A stretch of 64,000 nt of DNA, from positions 1 through 64,000 of the forward strand of contig JAKQEE010000211.1 in assembly GCA_029558635.1 (NCBI GenBank), given 5' to 3'. The stretch's first letter is position 1; each line of letters starts with the position of its first letter. A program made the position numbers and the translations under genes. This DNA comes from Pseudomonadota bacterium (GTDB lineage: Bacteria; Pseudomonadota; Alphaproteobacteria; Micavibrionales; Micavibrionaceae). Of the stretch, positions 1-7,493 are shown piece by piece. Under the pieces are notes generated by a model. The model saw only the letters and a list, made by a program, of their open reading frames with translations. It searched no databases and was not told the origin of the DNA.

Positions 1-224
1 ATCCACCGCAAGGCTACCCGCAACAGCCCTATCCACCGCAAGGCTACCCGCAACAGCCCTATCCACCGCAAGGCTACCCACAACAGCCCTATCCACCGCA
101 AGAATATCCGCAACAGCCGCAACCACCGCAAGCGCCGATGATGCCGCAACCACCGCAAGCGCCGATGATGCCGCAACCACCGCAAGCGCCGATGATGCCG
201 CAACCACCGCAAGCGCCGATGATG
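1..224 (+). repeat. Tandem coding repeats (30-bp then 27-bp units)
   Basis: A 30-bp unit starting ATCCACCGCAAGGC occurs at 1-30, 31-60 and 61-90, with a diverged copy at 91-120. A 27-bp unit starting CCGCAACCACCGCAAGCG then occurs four times at 117-224. Both keep the reading frame and encode Pro/Gln-rich peptides. The array probably continues upstream of the window. Confidence 0.95.
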
Positions 225-545
225 CCGAATGTACAAGCAAAACCAAGCTATGTTTTTGACGGTGAGGCAGCGGTGTACAAAGAGATCTTAACACCGCTCT
301 TTGATCGCCTTGTGACCGAGATCCCGCAAGGCGTCCCGCCCGATCTGTTTGTGCGTTCGCTTTCGCAAGAGCAACAAAATATGCTCAGTATGTATGCGAT
401 GTTTAACGAAATTCCCGTTGTTGTGCAGACCGTCCAAAAGATGATCCCGAACGATCCGATCATTCAATCCCCCCAAGGTGCGGCGTGGTTGGCCGCCGCC
501 TTCCAAGAAGTTGTGCGAGTCGAAGAGGGGAAAAAGCCGAAATGA
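1..545 (+). CDS. Pro/Gln-repeat protein, 5' end outside window
   Basis: The reading frame is open from the first bases of the window, so the true start lies upstream. The visible N-terminal part is low-complexity: three to four decapeptides of the type PPQGYPQQPY, then four nonapeptides of the type MPQPPQAPM. A globular C-terminal part of about 100 residues follows, predicted by eye to be mostly helical, and ends in charged residues. I do not recognise the family. Pro/Gln/Tyr-rich N-termini recur on proteins at 5317, 7494, 11188 and 12169, which suggests a shared virion or assembly role (inference). Its stop overlaps the start of the RadA gene by ATGA, so the two are probably translationally coupled. 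Confidence 0.8.
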   Translation, partial: PPQGYPQQPYPPQGYPQQPYPPQGYPQQPYPPQEYPQQPQPPQAPMMPQPPQAPMMPQPPQAPMMPQPPQAPMMPNVQAKPSYVFDGEAAVYKEILTPLFDRLVTEIPQGVPPDLFVRSLSQEQQNMLSMYAMFNEIPVVVQTVQKMIPNDPIIQSPQGAAWLAAAFQEVVRVEEGKKPK

Positions 546-1834
546 AAGCAAAAGCCGTGCTTTCAACGACTTGGCATTGTCAAGATTGCCATCGTATCCA
601 CAAGAAACCTACAGAGCGTTGCATTTGCGGATCATGGAAGATTGTAGCGGTGGATCGGGCATCTTCCATACAAAAGCACGGTGCGCGAAGTATCGCACAA
701 GTCGATGAACGCGATGCAGCGCGGATCGACACATACGATGCAGAATTAAACCGCGTTCTTGGGGGTGGGATCGTGCTTGGATCGCAGATTGCGATATCGG
801 GTGAACCCGCAGCAGGGAAAAGCACCTTGTTGACACAAGTTTCTCTCGAAATTGCCGAGGGTGATCCTGTCTTGTATGTTTGCGGTGAAGAGACGCCCGC
901 ACAAGTGAAAGGTCGGGCTTTGCGGCTAGTGCGGGGATCTTCGATAGATTGGAGCAAGGTTGAACAAAACTTGATCTTGACAGAAACCACGAACATTCTA
1001 GGGCTTGAGAAAGAAATTGCCGATACCTCGCCTGTCTTGGTGATCGTGGATTCTATCGCCTCCATGCAAGGCGAGCGCGATGTTGCGGGCGGTGCAAAGG
1101 TGTTGGATGCAGCAGAGCATCTTGTACGGATCTCCAAAAAAACGAACGTGCCGCTTGTAATCGTCGCTCACGTCACAAAAGATTCTGTCATGGCGGGGCC
1201 GCGAGCGTTTGAGCATCTTGTGGATGTGGCGTTGCATCTTGAGGGGGATCGACGTGAACAGCATCGCTTCTTGCGGGCGTTCAAGAATCGGTTTGGTGCA
1301 ACGGATGAAGTGGGCTTGTACGAGATGACGGCAAACGGCCTACGATCCGCAAAGATCGGCGTTGATCTCGCAGATCGTACCATTCCGCAAACGTCTTGCT
1401 TGACGCTTGTTTCGGAGGGTTCGCGCTTTTTTGTTCACGAGATACAAGCCGCCGTTGGGGGAATGGTGGGAAAAGTCCATGCACGGGGCTTGCGTGGGGA
1501 TCGCGTGGCGATGCTTGCGGCGCTCTTGCGCAATCAGCTTTCTTTGATGCTTCAAGAAGAGTTGTTTTTGTCGTGCGTTGGGGGTGGTCGTGTTGATGAT
1601 CCGCTTGCAGATATGGCGATTTGTGCGGCGATCTTGTCAAGCCATCTACGAAAAGTCTTGCCTTGTTCGTGGCTTTGCCTTGGTGAGTTGTCGCCAACGG
1701 GCTTTTTCTCAGGTTCGGGGATCTCAAAGCGTGTAGCGTTTTTGCGTCAACATTTTGAACAAACTATCGAAGCCAAAACACCCAAGGATACGCCGTCTTT
1801 GCAAGCGTTGTTTGATCAAATTTCGGCGCTGTGA
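542..1834 (+). CDS. radA: RadA/Sms-type DNA repair ATPase
   Basis: RadA is a RecA-like ATPase that drives branch migration during recombination. The protein has 430 residues, close to the bacterial family length. It shows an N-terminal zinc finger (C13, C16, C27, C29), a Walker A motif GEPAAGKS near residue 87, the segment VCGEETPAQVKGRA, a Walker B stretch LVIVDS near 165, and the RadA signature KNRFG near 248. The C-terminal third fits the Lon-like domain. The ATG at 542 overlaps the upstream stop and makes the zinc finger N-terminal, so I prefer it to the GTG at 485. RadA is usually chromosomal. Its place here, coupled to a repeat protein, is unusual. Confidence 0.9.
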   Translation: MKAKAVLSTTWHCQDCHRIHKKPTERCICGSWKIVAVDRASSIQKHGARSIAQVDERDAARIDTYDAELNRVLGGGIVLGSQIAISGEPAAGKSTLLTQVSLEIAEGDPVLYVCGEETPAQVKGRALRLVRGSSIDWSKVEQNLILTETTNILGLEKEIADTSPVLVIVDSIASMQGERDVAGGAKVLDAAEHLVRISKKTNVPLVIVAHVTKDSVMAGPRAFEHLVDVALHLEGDRREQHRFLRAFKNRFGATDEVGLYEMTANGLRSAKIGVDLADRTIPQTSCLTLVSEGSRFFVHEIQAAVGGMVGKVHARGLRGDRVAMLAALLRNQLSLMLQEELFLSCVGGGRVDDPLADMAICAAILSSHLRKVLPCSWLCLGELSPTGFFSGSGISKRVAFLRQHFEQTIEAKTPKDTPSLQALFDQISAL

Positions 1835-1849
1835 TTGCGGGCAAGATCT

Positions 1850-2194
1850 ATGACGAATTTGGAAAATTTGATGAAGCGATGCGGGTGGAATCAAACGGAA
1901 ACAGCCGAAATTCTAGGCGTGACTCAGCAAAGTATTAGCGTTTGGGTCAATCAGAAGAGAGAGATCCCAAGCCCGATAAGCGCATTAATTGACGGACTTT
2001 GCGCAGTCCTTGATATTTTGGATGAATCAAAACACACTTACACGTTTGAGGTTATGGAAAAAAATAGCTTCGAAATTCCTACCATTTCCGTTTTTACTCT
2101 TTCGCAGGTATTAAAGAAATTCGGGTTTGCGATGCTGCTACGTCTTACTGTTCGAGATGTTTGCAAAACACAGGGTATGTGCAAGCAAATTTGA
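1850..2194 (+). CDS. Cro/CI-type HTH regulator
   Basis: A protein of 114 residues with an N-terminal helix-turn-helix around residues 13-38 (NQTETAEILGVTQQSISVWV), typical of Cro/CI or YdaS-like repressors. The C-terminal half is not recognised. The ATG at 1850 was preferred to a TTG at 1835 because it starts just before the HTH. Either way the gene nearly abuts radA. The 11-bp phased repeats at 2199 begin immediately after its stop, so it is a natural candidate to bind them. That link is inference from position only. Confidence 0.75.
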   Translation: MTNLENLMKRCGWNQTETAEILGVTQQSISVWVNQKREIPSPISALIDGLCAVLDILDESKHTYTFEVMEKNSFEIPTISVFTLSQVLKKFGFAMLLRLTVRDVCKTQGMCKQI

Positions 2195-2198
2195 CTTT

Positions 2199-2252
2199 TG
2201 TACTCGTTTTGTGTCAGAGTTGTACTTGTTTCGTCGTTCTGTTAGACAGAAC
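2199..2252 (+). promoter_or_regulatory. 11-bp phased repeats plus palindrome upstream of 2285
   Basis: TGTACTCGTTT (2199), TGTGTCAGAGT (2210) and TGTACTTGTTT (2221) are direct repeats with an exact 11-bp period. They are followed by a perfect 7-bp inverted repeat GTTCTGT-TAG-ACAGAAC (2236-2252). This is one copy of the recurrent module described in the summary. It could be an operator, a promoter with phased T-tracts, or both. Confidence 0.65.
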
Positions 2253-2284
2253 GCAATGCAACCCACACAAGAGGAGTTCCCCCC

Positions 2285-3553
2285 ATGAAAAAGCACACCC
2301 AAGCCCCCAAAGCGACCGCAACCAAGCCCCTCCATCATACCCCCTACATTCCCTTTACCACGGGGGAATTGCAATTGATTCTGTCTATTCACGAGAAGAT
2401 GATCGAAGAGGGGCGGCGTGGAGAAAGCCCCCTAGAAAAACCCGTTGACGATTGCTTGATACGGCATTTTTCCGAACACGAGGCAACCTTGAGCGTGGAG
2501 CCGTCCTTGTTGGGGGCGTTTTCCAATTCCGCGAAGCAAACGGGCTTTGTGATGCCCTATCCTGTTTTTTGGGTTCCGACCGCAACAAGTGAGGGGATGC
2601 CGTTGTTGTTGGCGTCCGATCTACGGGCAGAAAACGACGAAAGCACCACGATCATCTTACAAGGCTTCATGTTTATGCGTTATGGCATGGACAAGGGGGA
2701 TATTTCGTGGAGTGAGGCGGGCTTATCAGAGAAAGTGCGCTACGGCGCAAAGCTGTACATGGGGCAGCACGGCAAACGCTCGATCTCTGTCTTTGAGGAA
2801 GATGAAGGCGAAGACTTCGACGCGATGGAGTTCTCCTTGTTGTTCGATGAGAGGGGGCGGCTTCTCTTTGATCCGTCCAACGCCAAAAATGATCGAGAAT
2901 TGCGAAAAGAAGCCGAAGAGGGGGAGGCTTTCGCTGTGTTTCGCAGTCGGATCAAGGATGACACCGATCCGGCTGTTTCAGCAACAGAAGACATCGAGGC
3001 GGGGATCACGATCTCCATGATGGAGGGAACCTCGTATCATCGTTCCCTCCATCTATCAATGAAATTGATGCAGCAAGTAGCGGATCTTGTTTTCCGTGTG
3101 GCATCGAATCTTTGTCTTTTCCTTGAATGTATGGGGGAGGATTGCGAAATGGTGATCGCACCCGAACCCAAGCAGCACCAACGCGCAAAGGATGATGCAA
3201 AACGCCTCCTCGCGTCCTGTTTGGCACACAAGCGCAAGGGTAACGATCTTCTTGCGAAGCGACATGAAACCGCATTGCGCAAGATCCGCGCAAGCCGCGT
3301 TGTTGCCGTGGGTGATGACGCGGGCAAGAAGATCCGCCAAAAAGACGAAGAGATCCGCTTGCTCAAGGCATCGAGTGGGGAGGGGGAAGACTTTGCAGAC
3401 TTGCGAGCGCCGATCTCTTGTCATCTCGTGCGCGGGCATGGGAAGTGGCAACCCCACGGGGAAGGGCGGGCTTTGCGAAAGTGGATCTATCTTGTTCCCT
3501 ATTTTCGGGGGGTTGGGACTTATCGCCCCAAGATTAACATCGTTGAAGAGTGA
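2285..3553 (+). CDS. Mobile-element protein with AcrVA2-like C-terminus
   Basis: A 422-residue protein with a strong GAGGAG site 8 nt before the ATG. Most of it is unfamiliar. The end carries VRGHGKWQPHGEGRALRKW followed by VPYFRG. An RGHW-x-GxG-xxxR-x-RWxP type C-terminus is what I remember from AcrVA2 and its many relatives on phages and plasmids. This is recollection, not a search result. AcrVA2 blocks type V-A CRISPR by depleting Cas12a, but most relatives have no known function. The gene is preceded by its own phased-repeat module and is followed by a second module, so it is probably transcribed alone. The anti-CRISPR role is unproven. Confidence 0.5.
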   Translation: MKKHTQAPKATATKPLHHTPYIPFTTGELQLILSIHEKMIEEGRRGESPLEKPVDDCLIRHFSEHEATLSVEPSLLGAFSNSAKQTGFVMPYPVFWVPTATSEGMPLLLASDLRAENDESTTIILQGFMFMRYGMDKGDISWSEAGLSEKVRYGAKLYMGQHGKRSISVFEEDEGEDFDAMEFSLLFDERGRLLFDPSNAKNDRELRKEAEEGEAFAVFRSRIKDDTDPAVSATEDIEAGITISMMEGTSYHRSLHLSMKLMQQVADLVFRVASNLCLFLECMGEDCEMVIAPEPKQHQRAKDDAKRLLASCLAHKRKGNDLLAKRHETALRKIRASRVVAVGDDAGKKIRQKDEEIRLLKASSGEGEDFADLRAPISCHLVRGHGKWQPHGEGRALRKWIYLVPYFRGVGTYRPKINIVEE

Positions 3554-3560
3554 ACCCGTT

Positions 3561-3594
3561 TATATTCCGCTTGCTTATATATTCCGCTTGCTTA
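3561..3594 (+). repeat. 17-bp perfect tandem repeat
   Basis: TATATTCCGCTTGCTTA occurs twice back to back at 3561-3577 and 3578-3594, between the stop at 3553 and the 11-bp repeats at 3603. It may be part of the promoter of the gene at 3710. Confidence 0.9.
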
Positions 3595-3602
3595 TCTTGA
3601 CT

Positions 3603-3691
3603 TGTATTCTTTTTGTATTCTTTTCACCTGCCTTTTTTCTTATCTTGTTGTAAGAGTCTGATCAGCCCATTGGGGCAACGCAGACCACAAC
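3603..3691 (+). promoter_or_regulatory. 11-bp phased repeats plus long leader hairpin, upstream of 3710
   Basis: TGTATTCTTTT is repeated exactly at 3603 and 3614. The leader then has nested complementary blocks: GTTGT (3647)/ACAAC (3687), GTCTG (3656)/CAGAC (3681) and GCCC (3665)/GGGC (3673) around an ATTG loop. The Shine-Dalgarno AGAGGAG lies just after the hairpin, so RNA folding could affect translation. Confidence 0.65.
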
Positions 3692-3709
3692 AACAAGAGG
3701 AGAAAAGAG

Positions 3710-4711
3710 ATGCTTGCAGAAATCCGAAAAATCTTGTGCAGCGATCAACCAGACCTTGCGGCCATTGGCCGCGCAATCGCGGCTTGTTCGAGCGAGGAGC
3801 AAGCCCAAATCTGCCGCGACTATGCGCGGCATCACACCAAGTACACACAATCCTACTTTCCCGCCGAACGGCGGGTCTTTTCGTTCGGCGGTGTGGCGTT
3901 TCCGATGCGTTGGATTCCTGCGGGGTCGTTTTGGATGGGGGCGTCTGAGGATGACGATTTCGCATATCTTGACGAACACCCTCGACATGAAGTGACGATC
4001 ACGCGGGGCTTTTGGATGATGGAAACACCCGTGACACGAGCGCAATACAAAACGCTCACGAATAAGAATCCACCCAAGATAGGGCAGAGTATGCCCGCTG
4101 CAAATATCGGATGGTACGAAGCGGCGGCGTTTGCAAACAAGCTGTCTGCTTTGGAGGGCTTGCCCGCTTCGTTTGTGGGAAGGGGTCGCAAGAGAACGGG
4201 CGTTGGGAACAAAGAAAGCGATTACGCGAAAAGCAAGGGGTGGCGATTGCCAACAGAAGCAGAATGGGAGTTTTCCTGCCGTGCAGGAACCACCACGCCG
4301 CACTATGGAAAGTTGAGTGAGATTGCTTGGTATGGCGAAAACAGCAGCGGCCTATCAAGGCATCCTGTCGGTGAAAAGGAGGCGAACGCTTGGGGTTTGC
4401 ATGATATGTTGGGCAACGTGTGGGAATGGGTGTACGACTTTCAACGAGACGCCTACTATCACCGAAACGATCACGGGGCAAAGCGCCCCACCGTTGATCC
4501 CTGCGTCAACGAAGACGCCGATCATGAGTATGAGCGAGCGTTGGTGCGAGGCGGATCTTGTGACTGTACGCCAAGATCTGTACGCCAAGATCTGTACGCG
4601 CATCCATGCGCCACACATTTGAGAAAAACATCGAGGGTACGAATTGGCGCGGAAGCTGCGGTTTTCGCCTTGTTCGGGCGGAGTAGGGCAAAAGCAGAGG
4701 GGCGGGGATAA
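3710..4711 (+). CDS. FGE/SUMF1-fold protein with frameshifted C-terminus
   Basis: The formylglycine-generating-enzyme (sulfatase-modifying factor) fold is visible from about residue 62: PMRWIPAGSFWMG, HPRHEVTITRGFWMMETPVT, RLPTEAEWEFSCRAG, GLHDMLGNVWEWVYD and RGGS. Many phage members are C-type-lectin-like and bind ligands instead of acting as enzymes. The family normally ends in a GFR-containing strand. Here the frame is broken by a 14-bp tandem duplication at 4564-4591. Without the extra 14 bp the protein would end ...NWRGSCGFRLVRAE at a TAG at 4684-4686. The reading frame as it stands gives an unrelated 45-residue tail instead. The first 60 residues resemble those of the gene at 46754. Strong Shine-Dalgarno, ATG at 3710. 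Confidence 0.85.
   Translation: MLAEIRKILCSDQPDLAAIGRAIAACSSEEQAQICRDYARHHTKYTQSYFPAERRVFSFGGVAFPMRWIPAGSFWMGASEDDDFAYLDEHPRHEVTITRGFWMMETPVTRAQYKTLTNKNPPKIGQSMPAANIGWYEAAAFANKLSALEGLPASFVGRGRKRTGVGNKESDYAKSKGWRLPTEAEWEFSCRAGTTTPHYGKLSEIAWYGENSSGLSRHPVGEKEANAWGLHDMLGNVWEWVYDFQRDAYYHRNDHGAKRPTVDPCVNEDADHEYERALVRGGSCDCTPRSVRQDLYAHPCATHLRKTSRVRIGAEAAVFALFGRSRAKAEGRG
4564..4599 (+). repeat. 14-bp tandem duplication causing frameshift
   Basis: CTGTACGCCAAGAT occurs at 4564-4577 and 4578-4591, with a partial third copy CTGTACGC at 4592-4599. As 14 is not a multiple of three, one extra copy shifts the frame of the FGE-fold gene. Deleting one copy in silico restores the canonical family C-terminus. 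Confidence 0.95.
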
Positions 4712-4721
4712 AAGGGGATAA

Positions 4722-4755
4722 AAAAAGGCGATCAACCTACATTGATCGCCTTTTT
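4722..4755 (+). terminator. Bidirectional Rho-independent terminator
   Basis: AAAAAGGCGATCA, an 8-nt loop, then TGATCGCCTTTTT. The stem is A/T-flanked on both sides, so it can end both the rightward FGE transcript and the leftward HTH transcript at 4842. Confidence 0.9.
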
Positions 4756-4841
4756 GCTATCAGGGAAACCATTCCATGCACACACTTCGCCAAGTGTGGC
4801 GATCCAGAAGAAACACCATGTCTCTTCCGCATCTTCCGCTG

Positions 4842-5186
4842 TCAAGGTTCGTCCTTGCTATGGCTTGCCTCGCAAGACAGCGAATGTTGTTTTTCACAAA
4901 CCCACGCAATCAGCGCGTTTTTTTGCAATCGAAACGCACCGTCAATTTGCAATCCAACGCCCGCCAAGATCAAGGACTCCTTGCGCTTTTGCAAGAAATG
5001 GTAGGACACCGCCAAGGCTTGCGCGGCTTGCTTCATGGTAAGCAGTTCGGGGAAGCCTTGCAAGCTGCGTTCTAGGTGCTTTTGTCGGTCAAGGGATAGG
5101 GTGGGCTTTCCTTGCATCTCTTTTTGCGTCCTTGTGGCTTGTTGTGGCTTTCCTTCGCTTTTCTTGGTTTGGTTTGCGCGTTGCAT
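4842..5186 (-). CDS. Small HTH (excisionase/MerR-like) protein
   Basis: A 114-residue minus-strand gene between two plus-strand blocks. A basic N-terminal third (Lys/Gln-rich) precedes LLTMKQAAQALAVSYHFLQK near residue 49 and a downstream R-x-x-K-x-x-L segment. This is the pattern of a winged HTH of the HTH_17/excisionase type. It converges on the bidirectional terminator at 4722. The Shine-Dalgarno is weak. Excisionase or repressor roles are both plausible. The integrase lies far away at 54175. Confidence 0.6.
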   Translation of the reverse strand: MQRANQTKKSEGKPQQATRTQKEMQGKPTLSLDRQKHLERSLQGFPELLTMKQAAQALAVSYHFLQKRKESLILAGVGLQIDGAFRLQKNALIAWVCEKQHSLSCEASHSKDEP

Positions 5187-5316
5187 CGCTCACTTTACCC
5201 CCGCTTTCTTTGTTTTGCAAGTGTCTTGGAATTCCTTGCGTTCTTTTGGGTGACTTGCTTTAAGTGGTAGGTGTGCCGAAAGAAACGAGGTTTGCAAGGA
5301 AAGCAAGCAAGGAAAG
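5187..5316. other. Divergent intergenic region ahead of the virion block
   Basis: 130 bp between the leftward HTH gene and the rightward gene at 5317. It holds a palindrome GGAATTCC and a T-rich stretch, but I could not align a convincing 11-bp repeat array or a clear -35/-10 pair. AAGGAAAG directly before 5317 serves as Shine-Dalgarno. Promoters in both directions are expected here. Confidence 0.4.
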
Positions 5317-6006
5317 ATGCAGATGTACGGATACAACGGGCCACATTATCCACACTATCCACCGATAATGCCCGTACCTTATCCGCTGCATCCGTCTCCA
5401 TTTCAACCCATGCAAGCCCCGATCTCTACGCATTTTGCGCCGTTTGGCGTTGGTGCTTCGCCCATTGCGATCAATGGGCAAGGTGTGAATGTCACACGCA
5501 CCATTCCCGACAGCACGGCGCAATGGGTGATCAATGAAGCAAAAGCGGCGTTGCGCGACGTGCAAACGCTCGATCTTGCGCGTCACCTTGTCGCAGACGT
5601 GGTAGAAGAACACACCGATCCCTCTGTTGCCCGATATAGCGAGATGATGGCGATACATGATTTCGTTTCAACCCGTGTACGCTATACTTCCGATCCGTTC
5701 GGAATTGAACTGGTGTATGGGGCAAAAGCAATCATTGATCGCATTATGCGCGTCGGTAAATTTGCCGAGGATTGCGACGGGTTCACCGTTCTTTCTCTCG
5801 CCTTGTTGTTGAGCATCGGCCATGTCTGCCAAGTCTTGCTTGTGGGATACACGAATATCCAAGGCTGGCAACATATTTTTGTGCAAGACTTTATGCCGTC
5901 GTTTGGGTGGGTTACGTTCGATCCATCCATGAAGCAAAATGTCCGCGACGTGTTGGCAAGCGTGGACAAGGTGAAGGCGTTCCCTGTTAATGCCCATCTT
6001 GACTAA
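5317..6006 (+). CDS. Transglutaminase-like cysteine protein
   Basis: A 229-residue protein with a Tyr/Pro/His-rich N-terminus of about 45 residues, then a transglutaminase-like core. The catalytic triad is visible: C153 in EDCDGFTVL, H186 in GWQHIFV and D202 in VTFDPSM. The residues between Cys and His (a Leu-rich helix and VLLVGY) fit the fold. Phage members of this superfamily are found in structural gene clusters and may be peptidases or crosslinking enzymes. It is the first gene of the putative virion block, and its low-complexity N-terminus matches that of neighbouring proteins. Confidence 0.75.
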   Translation: MQMYGYNGPHYPHYPPIMPVPYPLHPSPFQPMQAPISTHFAPFGVGASPIAINGQGVNVTRTIPDSTAQWVINEAKAALRDVQTLDLARHLVADVVEEHTDPSVARYSEMMAIHDFVSTRVRYTSDPFGIELVYGAKAIIDRIMRVGKFAEDCDGFTVLSLALLLSIGHVCQVLLVGYTNIQGWQHIFVQDFMPSFGWVTFDPSMKQNVRDVLASVDKVKAFPVNAHLD

Positions 6007-6028
6007 AAACAAACGCGATAGGTGATTT

Positions 6029-7144
6029 ATGTACGCAGTACCACAAAGCCCCACGGGTCAATTTGCATACGGTGGCGCGGTCAATCATTTTTTGCCCGAT
6101 ATGAGCGCGTTGAACGCTCTTTTCCCATTCTTGGTGCAGTATCTTGGGCATTGGCGGCACGGATACCGAACCACCGCGCTCTTGTTTGGTTTGGCCTATC
6201 TGGACGGCGATCTTTTGTATCAATTTTACCAGTATTGCCTCTACTACTGGCCGATGCTGGACGAACAAGAACGAGATCTCGTGCGCCGTATCGAGTTAAA
6301 ACTTGGCGGATATGCGGGGCTGTCGCAAGAAGCGATGCAAGCGATTATGCCTATTGCGGGCTTTGGTTTGGCTATTGAAGACGGCGCACGAATGGCGCAC
6401 GGGATGCCGACTTATGCCGACTATCGCGGGCTTTCGGGGTGGGGGTGTGCGCCTTGCGGTGGCTTGGGGTGCGGCCCGAATCAACCCTGTAATTGTAGCT
6501 TGGGATGCGGCCCGAATCAACCCTGCAATTGCGGGTGCAACGCACCGCAAGGAATGGGCGGGCTTGGTGCTGCACCGCCACGCCGACAACCCAAAGCCGC
6601 CGCAAGCATGGGGCTTCGCAATCAAGGCGCGGGCTTTGGGTACAATATGCAGCAAGACAGCCCGTGGAGCGGAGGGTATGGCCCCTATACGCTCGGATCA
6701 AAAGAAGAAGACGAAGAACAAGAAGATCAAGAACAAGAAGCAAAACAAGCAGGAAAGCCCGCAGAAAAGCCCGCAGAAAAGCCCTTCAATTGGGGAGAAT
6801 TTGCATCAGGACTCGCAAAGGCGGGGATCGATATTGGTCAAAAGATCGCTTCTGCGCTTGGTGATGTCACGCCCGCGCAATGTATGCAAAACCCCTCAGA
6901 TGCGCGATGTGCAACGATGAAATTGCCCGATAGCCCCCTTTGGCGGCAATTCTGCAACACGCCAAACGGTCGCGTCTTTAAACCCTGCATCAACGCGGGT
7001 TTTGTTTCCGCCGTTCCGCCAAGTGGAGCGACGACCCCTCCAGCAGCGGGCGCGGCAAAAGATTCTAACACGATGATCATGATCGGGATTGGGCTTCTTG
7101 CGATCTTGGCCCTTGGGATGTCCTTTATGCGCGGTGGTATGTGA
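6029..7144 (+). CDS. Cys/Gly-repeat membrane protein
   Basis: A 371-residue protein, family unknown. An N-terminal helical domain of about 130 residues is followed by a Gly/Cys segment with two copies of LGCGPNQPCNC. Next come a Gly/Tyr-rich linker, an acidic Glu/Gln stretch, PAEKPAEKP repeats and a cysteine-containing domain. A single C-terminal transmembrane helix lies near residues 347-367, with a short basic tail. The arrangement suggests a tail-anchored protein whose large part faces one side of a membrane, possibly a virion membrane. The cysteines could bind metal or form disulfides. Confidence 0.7.
   Translation: MYAVPQSPTGQFAYGGAVNHFLPDMSALNALFPFLVQYLGHWRHGYRTTALLFGLAYLDGDLLYQFYQYCLYYWPMLDEQERDLVRRIELKLGGYAGLSQEAMQAIMPIAGFGLAIEDGARMAHGMPTYADYRGLSGWGCAPCGGLGCGPNQPCNCSLGCGPNQPCNCGCNAPQGMGGLGAAPPRRQPKAAASMGLRNQGAGFGYNMQQDSPWSGGYGPYTLGSKEEDEEQEDQEQEAKQAGKPAEKPAEKPFNWGEFASGLAKAGIDIGQKIASALGDVTPAQCMQNPSDARCATMKLPDSPLWRQFCNTPNGRVFKPCINAGFVSAVPPSGATTPPAAGAAKDSNTMIMIGIGLLAILALGMSFMRGGM
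6463..6534 (+). repeat. 36-bp tandem repeat encoding CGPNQPCNC
   Basis: Two 36-bp copies at 6463-6498 and 6499-6534, differing at a few positions, encode 12-residue units with three cysteines each. Confidence 0.9.
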
Positions 7145-7162
7145 CGAAGGAAGGCTGAGAGG

Positions 7163-7480
7163 ATGCGTTACTTTTATAGCGTTTTCGACGAATACGGCAA
7201 GTTTTACAACTACTATTCGTCCGCACAAAAGCCGTCCCTCTACCTTCTTTCCGATGATGCGCGATTGAAAGACTTTGTGTTGTTGCAAGATATGCGCGTC
7301 CCTTTGCCCGATGACGCGGCGCACCTTGGAAGCGGCCCCTTTGTCAAGGGCGCGGTCGCAACGTCTGGAACAAGACCTGTGATCTTCAACCCTGCGAATT
7401 TTGCAATGACCATCGTCAATTTTGTCGTGATTTCTAATGTTGTGATGTGGATCAATTCGCTTTGGAATAAGAAGTCATAG
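7163..7480 (+). CDS. Small tail-anchored membrane protein
   Basis: A 105-residue protein. The Tyr/Phe-rich N-terminal half (MRYFYSVFDEYGKFYNYY) resembles a small soluble domain. A hydrophobic helix near residues 78-98 is followed by a short Lys-ending tail. Shine-Dalgarno GAGAGG precedes the ATG. It sits between two other proteins with C-terminal membrane segments, consistent with a virion membrane set. Family unknown. Confidence 0.65.
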   Translation: MRYFYSVFDEYGKFYNYYSSAQKPSLYLLSDDARLKDFVLLQDMRVPLPDDAAHLGSGPFVKGAVATSGTRPVIFNPANFAMTIVNFVVISNVVMWINSLWNKKS

Positions 7481-7493
7481 AGAGGCGGTCAAG

